From Atriophallophorus winterbourni (Eukaryota; Platyhelminthes; Trematoda; Plagiorchiida; Microphallidae): a DNA stretch of 64,000 nucleotides. The notes under the pieces were generated by a model. The model was not told where the DNA came from. It searched no databases and saw only the letters and a program-made list of their open reading frames with translations. Below are positions 9,063-19,439 of the stretch, piece by piece (within the stretch, counting starts at the first letter, position 1; every line of letters starts with the position of its first letter). Location: contig JACCGJ010018394.1 of assembly GCA_013407085.1 (NCBI GenBank), positions 1-64,000 on the forward strand. Direction: 5' to 3'. A program made the position numbers and the translations under genes.

Positions 9063-12053
9063 TTGTGGTTCAGGCTTTTTAGCCAAAGGCTTCTGGTGGG
9101 GCCCCCAAAGCTAACCCCCTACTTCGGCCTGGGCGACCGGGTAGTATCACGCCCACAAGCAATTAATAAAATAAAGGTAAAAATGACAGATCCCGTGCTC
9201 TCGCGCTCTCTGCTCTCAAGCTCTTTGCTCTCTGCTCAAAATGCTTTACATGATCTCACACTGCATGCAAACTTTTTTAATAACTATTTTCCGTTTTGTG
9301 GTTCTTTGGTTAGCCCTGACAGAAGTGCAGCTTGTTCATCGAGGTTTCCAAATTCAGCTACTTCGAATATTTTGCCTGCTTCGAATGCCTCCAGAGCGTT
9401 CTTCCGCCCACGCGTACCATTCAAATTAGCTGCGTTTAATGTACGGACTTTAGCTAGCATCGGACAGCAGGCAGCCTTGGCTCGCACGCTTGATAGCCTC
9501 GACGTCGATGTGTGCTGTTTGTCGGAAACACGCATGCATAACTCTAGCTCAGTTACACGATTGTCTAACCCTTCGAACTTACGTAAGTCACACTATCTAC
9601 GTTTGTCCACTGATGACGATGCCATGGTATCTGGTCAAGCTGGTGTCGGAATCGTCTTGAGTGAGCGAGCTGAGGTCGCACTGTTAGACTGGATCCCAGT
9701 CGACAGTCGCCTTTGTGCAGTAAGACTACAGGGTTCGTGCAAAAAAGGCCGATTTCGCAACCAATTCCGCGACCTGTTTGTGGTTGCTGCCTATGCACCG
9801 ACTAATTGTTGCTCTGAACGTAACAAGGATGAGTTTTATGGAAGATTACAAGAACTCATTAGACTTGCATCGAGGAGTGACATCGTTGTCCTAGCTGGAG
9901 ACATGAATGCACGTGTTGGCCGTCTATCCTTAAACGAGCATTTCGTGGGTGGACGGTTTGGTCTCGATTGTCATCGTAATGACAACGGCGAAAGATTGCT
10001 TAACTTGTGCTCAGAGCACAGACTGTACCTTGCCAGCACTAACTTCCTCCATTCGAAGCGCCATTGCTCCACTTGGAGATCTCCATCGGCGGCCTTGTTC
10101 ACGCAAATTGACCATATTGCTATCAGCTACTCCTGGCGAGGGAGTGTGCAAGATTGCCGCTCCTACTGGGGCACCTGTCTAGAGTCCGATCATGCGTTAG
10201 TCTGTGCTAAGCTCTCAATGCGTTTTGGTGGGAAACGTAGAAATGTTGCAAGGCAGTTGAATGTTGCTAGGCTTAACGATCTCCCGGTTCTCCGAGGGTT
10301 TCAGGCCAATTTGAGTCTGCATCTGTCTACAGTTCCCCAAAATAGTATCGATGACCAATGGAGTGGGATTCAAACCTCCTTGGAAACAGCCGTGTTGGAT
10401 AGTTGTGGGTTGACTTCCCGTGTAGCTCAGCACTGGGTTTCTGCGAATTCTCTCCAATTAATGGACCAACGTCGGTTGCTTTCTGCTGATAGCATACATG
10501 ATGCGTCACGAAGGCTTATTAAACGTAAACTGGTTGCCAGTTTGAGAACCGACAGGGAAAGTTGGTGGAGTTCTAAGGCTACGGAAATGGAATCTGCGGC
10601 AGCTGTAGGCAATTTCAGAAAATTGTTCCAACTCATCAGAACAACTGGAAGCGGGCGACCAGGCATCAGTGAGTTGATACGTGAAGCAGATGGTTTGCCA
10701 GTTTTTAACATGCACAGACGCATGGAGCGATGGGCAGAACATTTTGAAGCACAGTTTAACTGGCCTTCTGCACCCACTGATTTCGAGAATACGGAACACT
10801 GTACCCCATGGTCGATTTCTCTTGAGGCTCCGACTCAATCAGAGATTTACAGTGTAGTCCGGAGCCTTAAGCGCCATCGGGCATCAGGTGCTGATGCTTT
10901 GCTTCCGTCATTGTTCAAAGATGGCGGTTTCGCTTTAGTTCGCGAACTTCAAGCGCTGTTCGCCAACATATGGGCTGAGGAACGCGTTCCGATCCCTTGG
11001 AGAGAATCAGTAATTGCTCCTATTTTCAAAAAGGGACGGCGCGATTCCTGTGAAAATCATCGGGATATCAGTCTCATTTCAGTAGCTCCTAAAACACTGG
11101 CGTCCATTCTGCTTTACCGATTGAGTACCAAACGGGAAGAGCAAATCAGTGAGAAGAAAACTGGGTTTCGTGCCGGCCGAGGGTGCATAGATCAAATTTT
11201 CACACTCCGTCAGTTACTGGAGCAACGCCACACTTTTCGTAAACCAACTATCGTGGTATTCCTTGACATCCGAGCAACATTCGATTCAATCGATCGTGAA
11301 AGTCTTTGGAACTGTCTACTGAGACATGGAGTGCCCGATAAGTATGTGTGGATCTTGAAAGCATTATATTGCCAAACTTCGGGCAGGGTTCGAGGGTACG
11401 TACAATTGTCGTCCTCGTTCAATATCTCCAGCGGGGTGCGGCAGGGCTGCTCTATCTCGCCGTTTTTTTTTAACTTCGCGATTGACGATGTCCTGAGAAA
11501 AGCTTTAGCTGGCCTGGTGGGCACAGGTGTTGAACTTCTGCCGAGTGAGCGAGCGACCGATCTAGAGTATGCCGATGACATCGCACTTCTGGGAGATGAC
11601 CCTCATATAATGCAACAAGCCCTGGACCGCCTGGCACTTGAAGCTTCAAGGTATGGCATGTGTTTTGCGCCTAACAAGTGTAAAACACTTACCCAGGATT
11701 GGAGCGGCTCTCTTCCAAACCTAACTGTGTGCGATGTCAATCTTGAATTGGTCGACAGCTTTGTTTACCTTGGCAGTTGTATCTCCGCTGGAGGTTGTGT
11801 CGATGACGAGATCTCACATCGTGTTCGCAAAGCGGGTGCAGCGTTTGCTAACCTTCGCCACCTGTGGCGTCGACGCGATGTTTCACTCCATACTAAAGGC
11901 CGAGTGTACAACGCAGTGGTGCGTGCTACACTCCTTTATGGCTGCGAAACCTGGTCTATCCGAGCGGAAGATGTCCGTCGGCTTTCGTTTTTGATACCCC
12001 TTGCCTGCGTAGAATTGCTCGCATTCGGTGGCAGCATCGTGTTACAAACATAG
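9063..12053 (+). CDS. RTE-like endonuclease-reverse transcriptase, 996 codons open
   Basis: Single polyprotein of an RTE-type LINE. Residues from about 121 form an APE-type endonuclease: AAFNVRTL, LSETR (153-157), GDMN (279-282), QIDHI (348-352), SDH (375-377). Reverse transcriptase spans about 595-850: VIAPIFKKG, GFRAGRGC, motif A FLDIRATFDSIDR (733-745), SGVRQGC (790-796), YADD (836-839). Motif A reads ATFDS where AFDS is usual. The protein nicks the target and primes reverse transcription there. The conserved C-terminal region (RRIARI..QHRV..WLGHVLRM) continues in another frame from about 11990, consistent with one missing base in CTTTCGTTTTTGAT. The first part of the ORF before Met41 has no recognised domain, so the true start may be 9183. 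Confidence 0.9.
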   Translation: MWFRLFSQRLLVGPPKLTPYFGLGDRVVSRPQAINKIKVKMTDPVLSRSLLSSSLLSAQNALHDLTLHANFFNNYFPFCGSLVSPDRSAACSSRFPNSATSNILPASNASRAFFRPRVPFKLAAFNVRTLASIGQQAALARTLDSLDVDVCCLSETRMHNSSSVTRLSNPSNLRKSHYLRLSTDDDAMVSGQAGVGIVLSERAEVALLDWIPVDSRLCAVRLQGSCKKGRFRNQFRDLFVVAAYAPTNCCSERNKDEFYGRLQELIRLASRSDIVVLAGDMNARVGRLSLNEHFVGGRFGLDCHRNDNGERLLNLCSEHRLYLASTNFLHSKRHCSTWRSPSAALFTQIDHIAISYSWRGSVQDCRSYWGTCLESDHALVCAKLSMRFGGKRRNVARQLNVARLNDLPVLRGFQANLSLHLSTVPQNSIDDQWSGIQTSLETAVLDSCGLTSRVAQHWVSANSLQLMDQRRLLSADSIHDASRRLIKRKLVASLRTDRESWWSSKATEMESAAAVGNFRKLFQLIRTTGSGRPGISELIREADGLPVFNMHRRMERWAEHFEAQFNWPSAPTDFENTEHCTPWSISLEAPTQSEIYSVVRSLKRHRASGADALLPSLFKDGGFALVRELQALFANIWAEERVPIPWRESVIAPIFKKGRRDSCENHRDISLISVAPKTLASILLYRLSTKREEQISEKKTGFRAGRGCIDQIFTLRQLLEQRHTFRKPTIVVFLDIRATFDSIDRESLWNCLLRHGVPDKYVWILKALYCQTSGRVRGYVQLSSSFNISSGVRQGCSISPFFFNFAIDDVLRKALAGLVGTGVELLPSERATDLEYADDIALLGDDPHIMQQALDRLALEASRYGMCFAPNKCKTLTQDWSGSLPNLTVCDVNLELVDSFVYLGSCISAGGCVDDEISHRVRKAGAAFANLRHLWRRRDVSLHTKGRVYNAVVRATLLYGCETWSIRAEDVRRLSFLIPLACVELLAFGGSIVLQT

Positions 12054-12400
12054 ATGTCTGCAAGCGGGTGTTAGGACCAGGTGCCCACGGACTGAAAGCA
12101 ATGCTTATGCTTGCTTGCTTGCGATGGTTGGGACATGTTTTAAGAATGCCTACTCACCGTTTACCGTACCGCGCCTTATTCGCAGAGCCTGACAGAAGCT
12201 GGGAGAAAAAATCGGGTGGCCAATCCATGACATGGCGCGTTGGGATGAAGAAACTCATCGTAGCGCTAGGCTCAGTTGGGCGTATTCGTTCGCCTGGGTG
12301 TGGTCCAAAAGCTCCATCTAATAGTTGGCTGGAAACCTTACGCGATATGGCTAAAAACCGAAGTCAGTGGCGCCAGTGTATTTTATTATGTGTGTCATAA
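11985..12400 (+). pseudogene. Frameshifted C-terminal tail of the RTE-like ORF
   Basis: From about 11990 the other frame reads FDTPCLRRIARIRWQHRV, then RWLGHVLRMPTHRLPYRALF and ends at the stop 12398-12400. This is the standard C-terminal segment of RTE polyproteins. It is separated from the main ORF by a one-base shift, so the copy is probably inactive although otherwise well preserved. Confidence 0.85.
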
Positions 12401-12639
12401 TTTTTTATTCCGTATTATTTTACATAAAAAAACAAAAAAACAAAAAAACAAAACAAAAAACCCAAAAAATCGCATGCGGTGAAACTACAAAAACAAGCTG
12501 CTTTTTGTGCATTTGCTTTTGCGTATTCCGCTTGCCTGCTTTCCCTTTTCCACGCGCTTGCTGATCTGCGTTTCCTGCTTCATATTGCTTGGCACTTTGT
12601 CTGGCTCCAGACTTGTGCTTCATGATGATGATGATGATG

Positions 12640-12650
12640 ACTTTATACCA
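12640..12650 (+). repeat. Target site duplication, right (RTE insertion)
   Basis: ACTTTATACCA, identical to 8892-8902, immediately after the ATG-repeat tail of the element. Confidence 0.92.
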
Positions 12651-12725
12651 ATGACATACCGGATCGTACTGTTCTCGGACGATATAAAAGTGTGGTCTCG
12701 AGCTACCTCACATAGTGGGATCAGG
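12640..12725 (+). mobile_element. CR1-like RT fragment, 3' continuation
   Basis: Resumes the RT interrupted at 8902: NDIPDRTVLFSDDIKVWSR, where FSDD stands for the catalytic FADD motif. Similarity ends soon after 12720. Bases 12726-12959 show nothing I recognise. Confidence 0.82.
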
Positions 12726-12959
12726 CAAATGCCCGGGCAATCCAAAACGTGTGCAAATATTTTCGAAGATTCAATGTAATTATTGTATCGCAACATTGTC
12801 AAGAATACCCCTTATCTTGCTGCAGGCAAAACCGTTTGTTCGTGAAGCTAATGCTTACGAGAAAATTAACTAACATAAGGTTTACGGCACAAACTATTGA
12901 CGTGCACTTTACTTTTGCGCTGAGGCGATCACACCAGTTCGATAAACGCAGAGGTTAGT

Positions 12960-13405
12960 GTTAGCGGTTTGTGAACCGTTAAAATCATGAAGTCACGACT
13001 TTCCAATAGGTGACGGAAATGGCGTAATGCTAATTATATCGCAAGTAATTCGCGGCCAAATGTGCTGTAGCGGGTATGTGTGGGATAAAGCTTCTGCGAA
13101 AAGAATGCTAATGGACGGACTGTGTTCTTACGGTATTGTTGTAAAACAGCTCCCACAGCAGATTTGGAAGCATCGGTCGTCAATGATAAAGGTGAGGTCT
13201 GGTCTGGATTAATGAAAGACAGTTCGGTGGCACGGCAAAGAGCCTTATTGGATGCGGCAAGAGCTTCAAGTGCCTCTGACGAAAGCTGAAGTGAGTTTGC
13301 TTTGGAGTTGAGTAAATCAGTCAGCGGTGCAATGATTTTTGCACAGATTGGAATGAAACGGCGGTAAACGTTTATCATACCTGTAAGATGCAATTTATGA
13401 TTCAT
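12960..13405 (-). pseudogene. Gypsy-type LTR retrotransposon pol fragment (RT end / RNase H)
   Basis: Minus-strand frame with LHLTGMINVYRRFIPICAKIIAPLTDLL, a classic start of the Gypsy RT-RNase H connection. It continues with LTTDASKSAVGAVLQQ, the RNase H Asp site, and LAFFSQKLYPTHTRYSTFGRELLAI. Just past a stop near 13033 it continues LALRHFRHLLESRDFMIL. LTRs, protease and integrase are absent. Only about 150 codons of a normal pol remain. Confidence 0.9.
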
Positions 13406-13875
13406 GTAGCTCTGAAATTCATTTTCATTCCTTTCTACTTTCGCCCTATATACAATACTGATTTTTGGTGACTTGAATTGGGTTTTGTTTATTGGTTTTA
13501 CAGAATTTAGATATTAAACCTTACTTTTTGCAATTAATTTGTGTTATTGGAAATCTGTTAATAATCTATCCGTCATTGTTAAATTTGGTTGACATTTTGG
13601 GCACTTGTAGTTTGCTTGGATTTTGACACCAAATTTAGGTGTCAAGTATTTTTGATAGAGGCAGTTTGGACGTCAAGTTTGGTATAGGAATTGTTTACAT
13701 TTTTTATCTCAGGTCGTCTTTGATTTGAATTGAATTGTTTCTGGAGTATTTTAGCTGCATTTTATTTTGCTGTTACGATACATTACCGTTGAGGTTTGTA
13801 TTATTGTTATCGTAACTGTCAATTACAGTTCTGCAGTATATCCGAATCGTTGTTCTGAATTTGTCAAACTAAAAA
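13406..13875. other. Unassigned, T-rich stretch
   Basis: No coding or transposon signature is recognised. It is rich in T and GTTT runs, with no clear repeat. Confidence 0.4.
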
Positions 13876-14591
13876 CGGGTGGTCCACATGCCGGTTAGTC
13901 AGGTAATCTTGTAACCAGACTAACAGTCTGTCAGTGATACCACAACGTTTCAGATTTGTTAAGAGAATACTGTGGTTTACACGGTCAAATGCTTTCGAGA
14001 TATCGAAGTCAAATACATGTATGGTTTGTCCAACATCTACAGCTCGAGTCCAATCTTTAAGGCAAAGTAGAAGGTTAGTAAGGCAGGCGTATCCCTTTCT
14101 AGCTTATTAGCTACAAGGTATTTGCTCAGTTTGTTTGCCACGATCCTTTCGAGCACCTTGGATATGGTGAACAACAAGGTAACAGGCCTGTAATTTGCGG
14201 GCTCTGAACGGGGAGATTATACCAGATTTCCATTCCGTCTGTATAACACTTTTGGACAGCGATTCGCAGAATAACTGAGTAAGAGCTCCGCATAGAAATT
14301 GTGCACAATGCTTGAGAATATTGGGGTGGTAATTTTATCATAACCAGGGGATTTTCTGGGATTAAATGATAGTAGAGTTCCCAGCACCACTTCTTTCGTA
14401 ATGGTTATTACGTCAAATGGTACAGAATGCGTTATTCCTAGATCCAGTTGTATATCCACGCTTTCCTTCGGACAAAATACTGTAGCGTCGCATTTCCTAT
14501 GAATAATTAGAAAGTCCAAGGACAAACTTGTTCGCTTTGTGCTGTAGAGTTTTCTGATAGCAGTATGTCTTTTTACGATCAAGGATCCCAT
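13876..14591 (-). pseudogene. CR1-like RT fragment
   Basis: Minus-strand RT: LLSFNPRKSPGYDKITTPIF followed in other frames by the palm region. The segment 13880-14050 is close to the reverse complement of 8650-8820, so it belongs to the same subfamily. Frames are broken at several points. Confidence 0.78.
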
Positions 14592-14689
14592 GCCGGTAAA
14601 TCATATTCGATATAATGGCGGGTGTATGATGAAATCAATTTGCAAATTATATTCACGTCAAACAAACATAGGGTTCTTCTGAGGAGATC

Positions 14690-14945
14690 CACGTTGCTTT
14701 CAGCTTCGCTGGCAACAAGTTGGCATCGCATAGAGTTTCCTAAGGCCAGTTTAATAACACTATGACCTATGTAATATTCTTAGTTCAACTTGTTGTTGAG
14801 CGATAATAAGATGCATTTCAAGGCGTTCAGTTGCATTTTGTTATCTGAGGACCAAGCATATATCATATCGAGTTTGCATTGCAGGTTCGGTATCTCAGCT
14901 GTGAAATTTATCTTGCGCATAGCTTGGCATCATCAAAGAAAATAA
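14690..14945 (-). pseudogene. CR1/jockey-like RT C-terminal scrap
   Basis: Across frames the minus strand reads FFDDAKLCAR, then YAWSSDNKMQLNALKCILLSLNN, a typical post-FADD region of LINE RTs. Its order relative to the flanking RT piece is wrong for one element, so it comes from a separate insertion. Confidence 0.6.
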
Positions 14946-14975
14946 TCACTGGCGACCTTACTATAGTTGGCAAGT

Positions 14976-14983
14976 GTATATAT

Positions 14984-15014
<31 letters not shown>

Positions 15015-15026
15015 AATATATATATT
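14976..15026. repeat. (TA)n microsatellite
   Basis: About 50 bases of alternating TA, with AAATA interruptions spaced regularly at about 20 bases. Confidence 0.95.
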
Positions 15027-15256
15027 CTTTTGACAACCATGTTAATCAGACTAATCAGGACAATTTTCAAAAAAATTTGCCACAAAGCTCTGTGCAAACA
15101 TTTTCTTGAATACGTCAGATGTCAGCAGCGCCGATTCGGAAGACGAATTATGCAAAAGGTTGAGGTGTATATATTATATCCCAGATGATATTTTCCTCAT
15201 TGTCATTAATTTTGTTTCAAAAACGTTGAGATGGAATTCCACGTCATGAAGAATTA

Positions 15257-16250
15257 TCAGGCTGCAGCTGTTAGATTCCAAAGATGTCCATGTGTCGACA
15301 ATAGGGCGATTACTGATGCAAAGTGTGGTCGAAGAACGTTTGCACAATCTTTAATTGATGTAGCTATGCCAGTACGAGAGGCCAGTGGCCTTATTCCCAA
15401 TTTAACACTCCAGAGGTTGTTGACGCGCTTGCGCAATGTTTTGGGATTCAAAATGAATTTTTGACTAGATTGATTTGGTAACGCTTTCTATCAATTAAAG
15501 TAAAGCAGACACCCTTATTTCGCAAATTTAGTCGTGACGGATTTTCTAAGTACTAATTCAAATCCATGTCCAGTTTCAACATCCGTTTATTGCGTACTGC
15601 TCCTAAGAGGCCATTATGGACGCAGCTTGTTGCGTATCATTGATGATACGCAGTTGGTTGGAAAATGTTTCCAATATTTCATAAGTTGATGTGAGTTCGA
15701 AGAAATCCCATAGATTGGCAGAAATATGAGCTCAAGACTATTCATGGTTCACAGTTGTATATGTTTGTTGACTAATTCTTACTGGCTCCTATTGATAGAC
15801 GAATGTCAGGAAAACATGATCACTCAATCAGAGTGAACCTGCATAAGAAACAGATGCCATGATGAGTTCTTTATTTGTGCCTATCACGTCCTGGGTAGAT
15901 GACCTTTCTACTAATCGTTATCGCGTTGGTTGTAAAGTTGGGCTTTTGAAGCATTCGTTACCCGTAATGTCAATGGAAAGTGTTGTTACATTAAAATCAC
16001 CGAGCAATAGCGATTATTATTAAGGGAGTATCAATGCGAAATCTAGGATCTCTTGTAAAAATGTTCATTCACTGCACTTTTGTTGCAGTCTTTTACTGGA
16101 TTCTTCTTCGTTCGAACTGAGTACACTGTGATCGGCAACAGCTCGGTAATTTAAAGCCCCTTTTGCTATATCCGTTAAATATAACAAATTTGTCGTGCTC
16201 CCTATGGAAAGTCGGTATATATTTGTACAAGTTTCAAGATTGAAGTTTTA
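15257..16250 (-). pseudogene. CR1-like LINE remnant: ORF1 end, endonuclease, linker
   Basis: Reading the minus strand from 16250: an ORF1-end scrap (16240-16037, related to 1441-1640), then endonuclease pieces (FNVTTLSIDITGNECF, LSDHVFLTFVYQ, about 16030-15700). The CR1 linker follows (PKTLRKRVNNLWSVKLGIRP, 15451-15257). The order matches ORF2, so this is one degenerate element, and the RT at 13876-14591 may be its continuation. Confidence 0.65.
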
Positions 16251-16599
16251 CCCTTGATAAAGCTCTTGACTTTTCAATAAACATAGATTCGAACCATAGT
16301 TAGAAACGTATATATGTGTGTAATTAAAATCAAAATCAATGGGCGAAGATTGTTTAGTAATATTTGGGGTCGAAATTTGGATTTGCTCTTATATAATCGT
16401 CAAGTTTGGATTTGAGCATAATAAATTGGCAGGTAGGGAATTCTAAACAAATGTCAAACGCACCGAATAAAAATACCTGCTATCTGTTCCCTTTGGAGTG
16501 TAGTATTTCCAACTTGCAACTCTGACCTCGGCTGTTGCTGGAAGTTCAAAGGTGGAAAAATATGTCCAGGGGGTTGGAAACAGTAGTTAGTATTTTCTA

Positions 16600-17624
16600 T
16601 GCGGGGATGAGATCACCTTTTTGTAAGTGTCCTCAGCTCCAGTCGTCTGAGTCGCTCGGCGAATGGCGTATTTTTGAGTCCATTAACAAGCTTAGAGGCT
16701 CTCTGATATATGCGATCCAGAAGTAAAATGTCTTTATGGAGCCATGGTGTCCAGACCTGTGCCACATAGTCTAGAATTGTGTGTATATATGTGGGAAAAT
16801 ACAATCATTAGCATTGCTGATTCGCCTCCATACTTTTATATCGTCAGCGAACAGAACTATCTTAGTATCATTTGGTATTGGCAAATCGTTCATATAGATT
16901 AGGAACTGTACTGGTCCATGCACTGATCCTTGAGAAACACCGCAAGTGACATCGATTTTCTTCGACAATATACCGTCAACACGAATTCTGATGTGTCTGT
17001 TGCTGATGTAATCACGTATCAATTCATATAGTCTTAAAAAATACCGTGTTTTTTTAGCTTTTTCAAGAGTAAACTATGATCTACTATGTCGAAAGCTTTA
17101 CAAATATCCAGGTAGCACGCATAAATACAGCCCCCACATCTACTACCCTCGTTCAATCTTCTAAGCTTGTCAGCAAATTTGTTAGACAAGAGCGAGTTCT
17201 GCTAAATCCAAGTTGGGCAACTGTCAAAAGTTCGTTCGTTTGTTGATGCAGCACTATCTGCGGTTAGTATTCGCTCAAATCTTTTTTATACAGAAGACAG
17301 CAATGTCACCGGCCGGTGATTTTCAGATTCAGAAAGTCGACCACCTTTATGAATGTGTGCTATTCGTCCCAGTTTCCAGTCTTTCGTCACTATATCAGCT
17401 TGAAACACATTATTGAACATGCAGCATAGAGGTTTCTGATTAGTCTCCGTGGATGTCGGCGCAAAGACTCCGGCATCGAAGTCTGCTAGCAAGTTAGCGG
17501 TCTTTTTAATGGATACAGTGAAGCGGGATGAATTATTTGGGGCAAAGAATTCTAGTTTAACATTCGTTTTATCGTTTACGAGTCTACACAAAAGCTTTGA
17601 ATTCTTGTGCATCTGAGAAATCAA
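16600..17624 (-). pseudogene. CR1-like RT remnant
   Basis: Frames in order: 17624-17286 linker and RT start (LLCRLVNDKTNVK, TKDWKLGRIAHIHKGG, NHRPVTLLSSV). Then 17022-16771 palm (VTCGVSQGSVHGPVQFLIYMNDL, FADDIKVWRR). Then 16804-16613 thumb (DYVAQVWTPWLHKDILLLDRIYQRASKLV). QGSVHGP replaces the usual QGSVLGP. Several stops and shifts are present. Confidence 0.85.
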
Positions 17625-17939
17625 TTTCGATCGAAAAGCTTATTTATCATCTCGAATTAAGCTGATAACTTTGTTTCGCAATCGTGTAAATTGTGCTCAA
17701 GCATCAGCTGTGTTGATAGCCTTGTGAAACTCCCATGCTGTTGCATTTTGTTTCATCCACCTTTCAGTCCAGCTTCGTAGTATAAATTTATTCCGTTGAA
17801 AAGTATTATTCAAAACGAACATAGAAATTTTCTACAATATTGATTTTAGGTGCTGTGAGATAGAGCACCAAAGACTATCCGGATCGGAGTAATCCAGTTG
17901 TCTGAAACTAGTGCTTTGTAACTCAGTATATGGAGCACT

Positions 17940-18330
17940 GTAGTTCTTCCTTCTGTCCAATTTGCGGTTTATAAACTATATTCTTTACAGATATGGGATC
18001 TGATGTTATTATTAGGTCCAAGGTATACTGCCGGTCTGATTAACTTATACGAGTAAATCCAAAAATGTGTTTATTAATAGGTGCGTAATACAAGACGGCT
18101 CGAGGTTTATATTCAAATGTCTCTGATGGATGATCATCCCGGATATTGAGCCAGGGAATGTTTATATCCCCATTATCAATATTTGAAATTTGCACCGCGT
18201 TGTTACAAAGCGCAAAGCTTTAATCAGTTTTTTGTTTAGGTCGATGGTTGCTGCTGCAGAACGATAGATCTCTCTAATGATGCAATGGCCTCCTGAATTT
18301 AGAGTCAGAGAGCACCAAAGTGTGTCTTAA
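17940..18330 (-). pseudogene. CR1-like endonuclease remnant
   Basis: Short conserved pieces in order: LNSGGHCIIREIYRSAAATIDL, NIPWLNIRDDHPSETFEY, then LIITSDPISVKN. They correspond to the middle and end of the APE-type endonuclease. The SDH motif and the N-terminal part are not clear. Confidence 0.6.
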
Positions 18331-18407
18331 TCGATTTCGGAACTAATGGCATTTGCGTTGTCTTGAAATTTGACGCTGGGATTAGATAAGTTAACCCCTT
18401 TCGGTAA

Positions 18408-19383
18408 CTAATGTTTCAAGGCTTCCCATGTGCATCTTAGTCTATCGGACATAACGTTTTTTAAAAGTATCACCTTCAGTGGATATGGACCAGATACTTT
18501 GTACTTCGGAGATCGAGGTAGCCGGAAAATATCAACCGTAACATTCTCGGAAATGTTATTAATTTCTGTCAGAAACCTCCACTGCTTACGATCGTTGCTA
18601 ACGCCTTCGTGAATGGAAGAATCACCTATGATTTCCGGAACCCCAAGTAAAATGAGAGTACGGGAGGAAAGGTTTTCACGTCCGGTGATTCTGCCTTGTC
18701 TCTCGCACCATGGAATATCGGGGTAGACGCGGCATGGTGTTTCAGAGTTACTTCGAAGCATGTATCCGTTTAGCAATATATGTTTCAAGTCCCTTTCATT
18801 GTTTACTGTTACTTTAAGCAATCGTGGTTTGTCGTTGTTAGGCGAATCACGATTTCCAGTAAATCGATTCCATGAAGTGGGTGTAACCTGATTTTTTTCA
18901 ACATTTTGCACAGGTCAAACCACGTCTTAATATTGTTTTGCTTCCGAGCCTCAAATAGTGAAGTATCGGATTCTGGTATATTCGTACATATTACACTTAA
19001 GTTGTGGTACTGGGTAGCTGATCCATTGTTTGAGGTTTTCGTAGTTTGTCCAATTATATTCTTTACAATAGCTATATGCGCTTCGCTATCAGCGGCGGAA
19101 ACTGAATGGCCTTGAGCTGCGTGGACCATGATTTCAGTGTTTGTGCAGGGTTTTCATGCTCGTTATTTCGATATACGCGCTGGCGTCGGAAACTGACGTT
19201 GCTGGGTTTACTATCGTCAACTTTCCTCCATCGCATTTTGTCAGAAATAGCTGTGTTATTCTTTAAATTACAACTGTCCTTTGTTGTTTGTTTGAGTACA
19301 GAGAACGCTGGTTTCATGCGCGTTTTTAGCAAGGAACCGAGTTTCAGTTCGACTTTTTTAAACCACGATTCAAGTGTGACCAT
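18408..19383 (-). pseudogene. CR1-like ORF1, frameshifted
   Basis: Three overlapping frames cover it. 19383-19072 is a basic linker region, 19129-18809 contains LSVICTNIPESDTSLFEARKQNNIKTWFDLC, and 18911-18408 holds the RRM-like block. Key RRM-like stretches are KPRLLKVTVNNERDLKHILL and CRVYPDIPWCERQGR, then LILLGVPE and DIFRLPRSPKY. These are also seen in the ORF1 proteins at 44092 and 46330. The frames are shifted twice, so no complete protein can be made. Confidence 0.82.
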
Positions 19384-19439
19384 TGGCGTCTCTAAGATCA
19401 GACCTTGATTGGATGTTTCTACAGTTGCTGGGTCGCAGA

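Larger units (their letters stand above)
8903..12639 (+). mobile_element. RTE-like LINE, essentially full length
   Basis: A 3.7-kb element bounded by an 11-bp target duplication. It has a short 5' UTR (8903-9062), one long ORF, a 3' UTR with an A-rich run (12424-12470) and a 3' terminus made of ATG/TGATGA triplets (12621-12639). One ORF plus a simple-repeat tail without poly(A) is the RTE arrangement (compare SR2 of Schistosoma). It is inserted in sense orientation inside a CR1-like RT. Confidence 0.93.
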
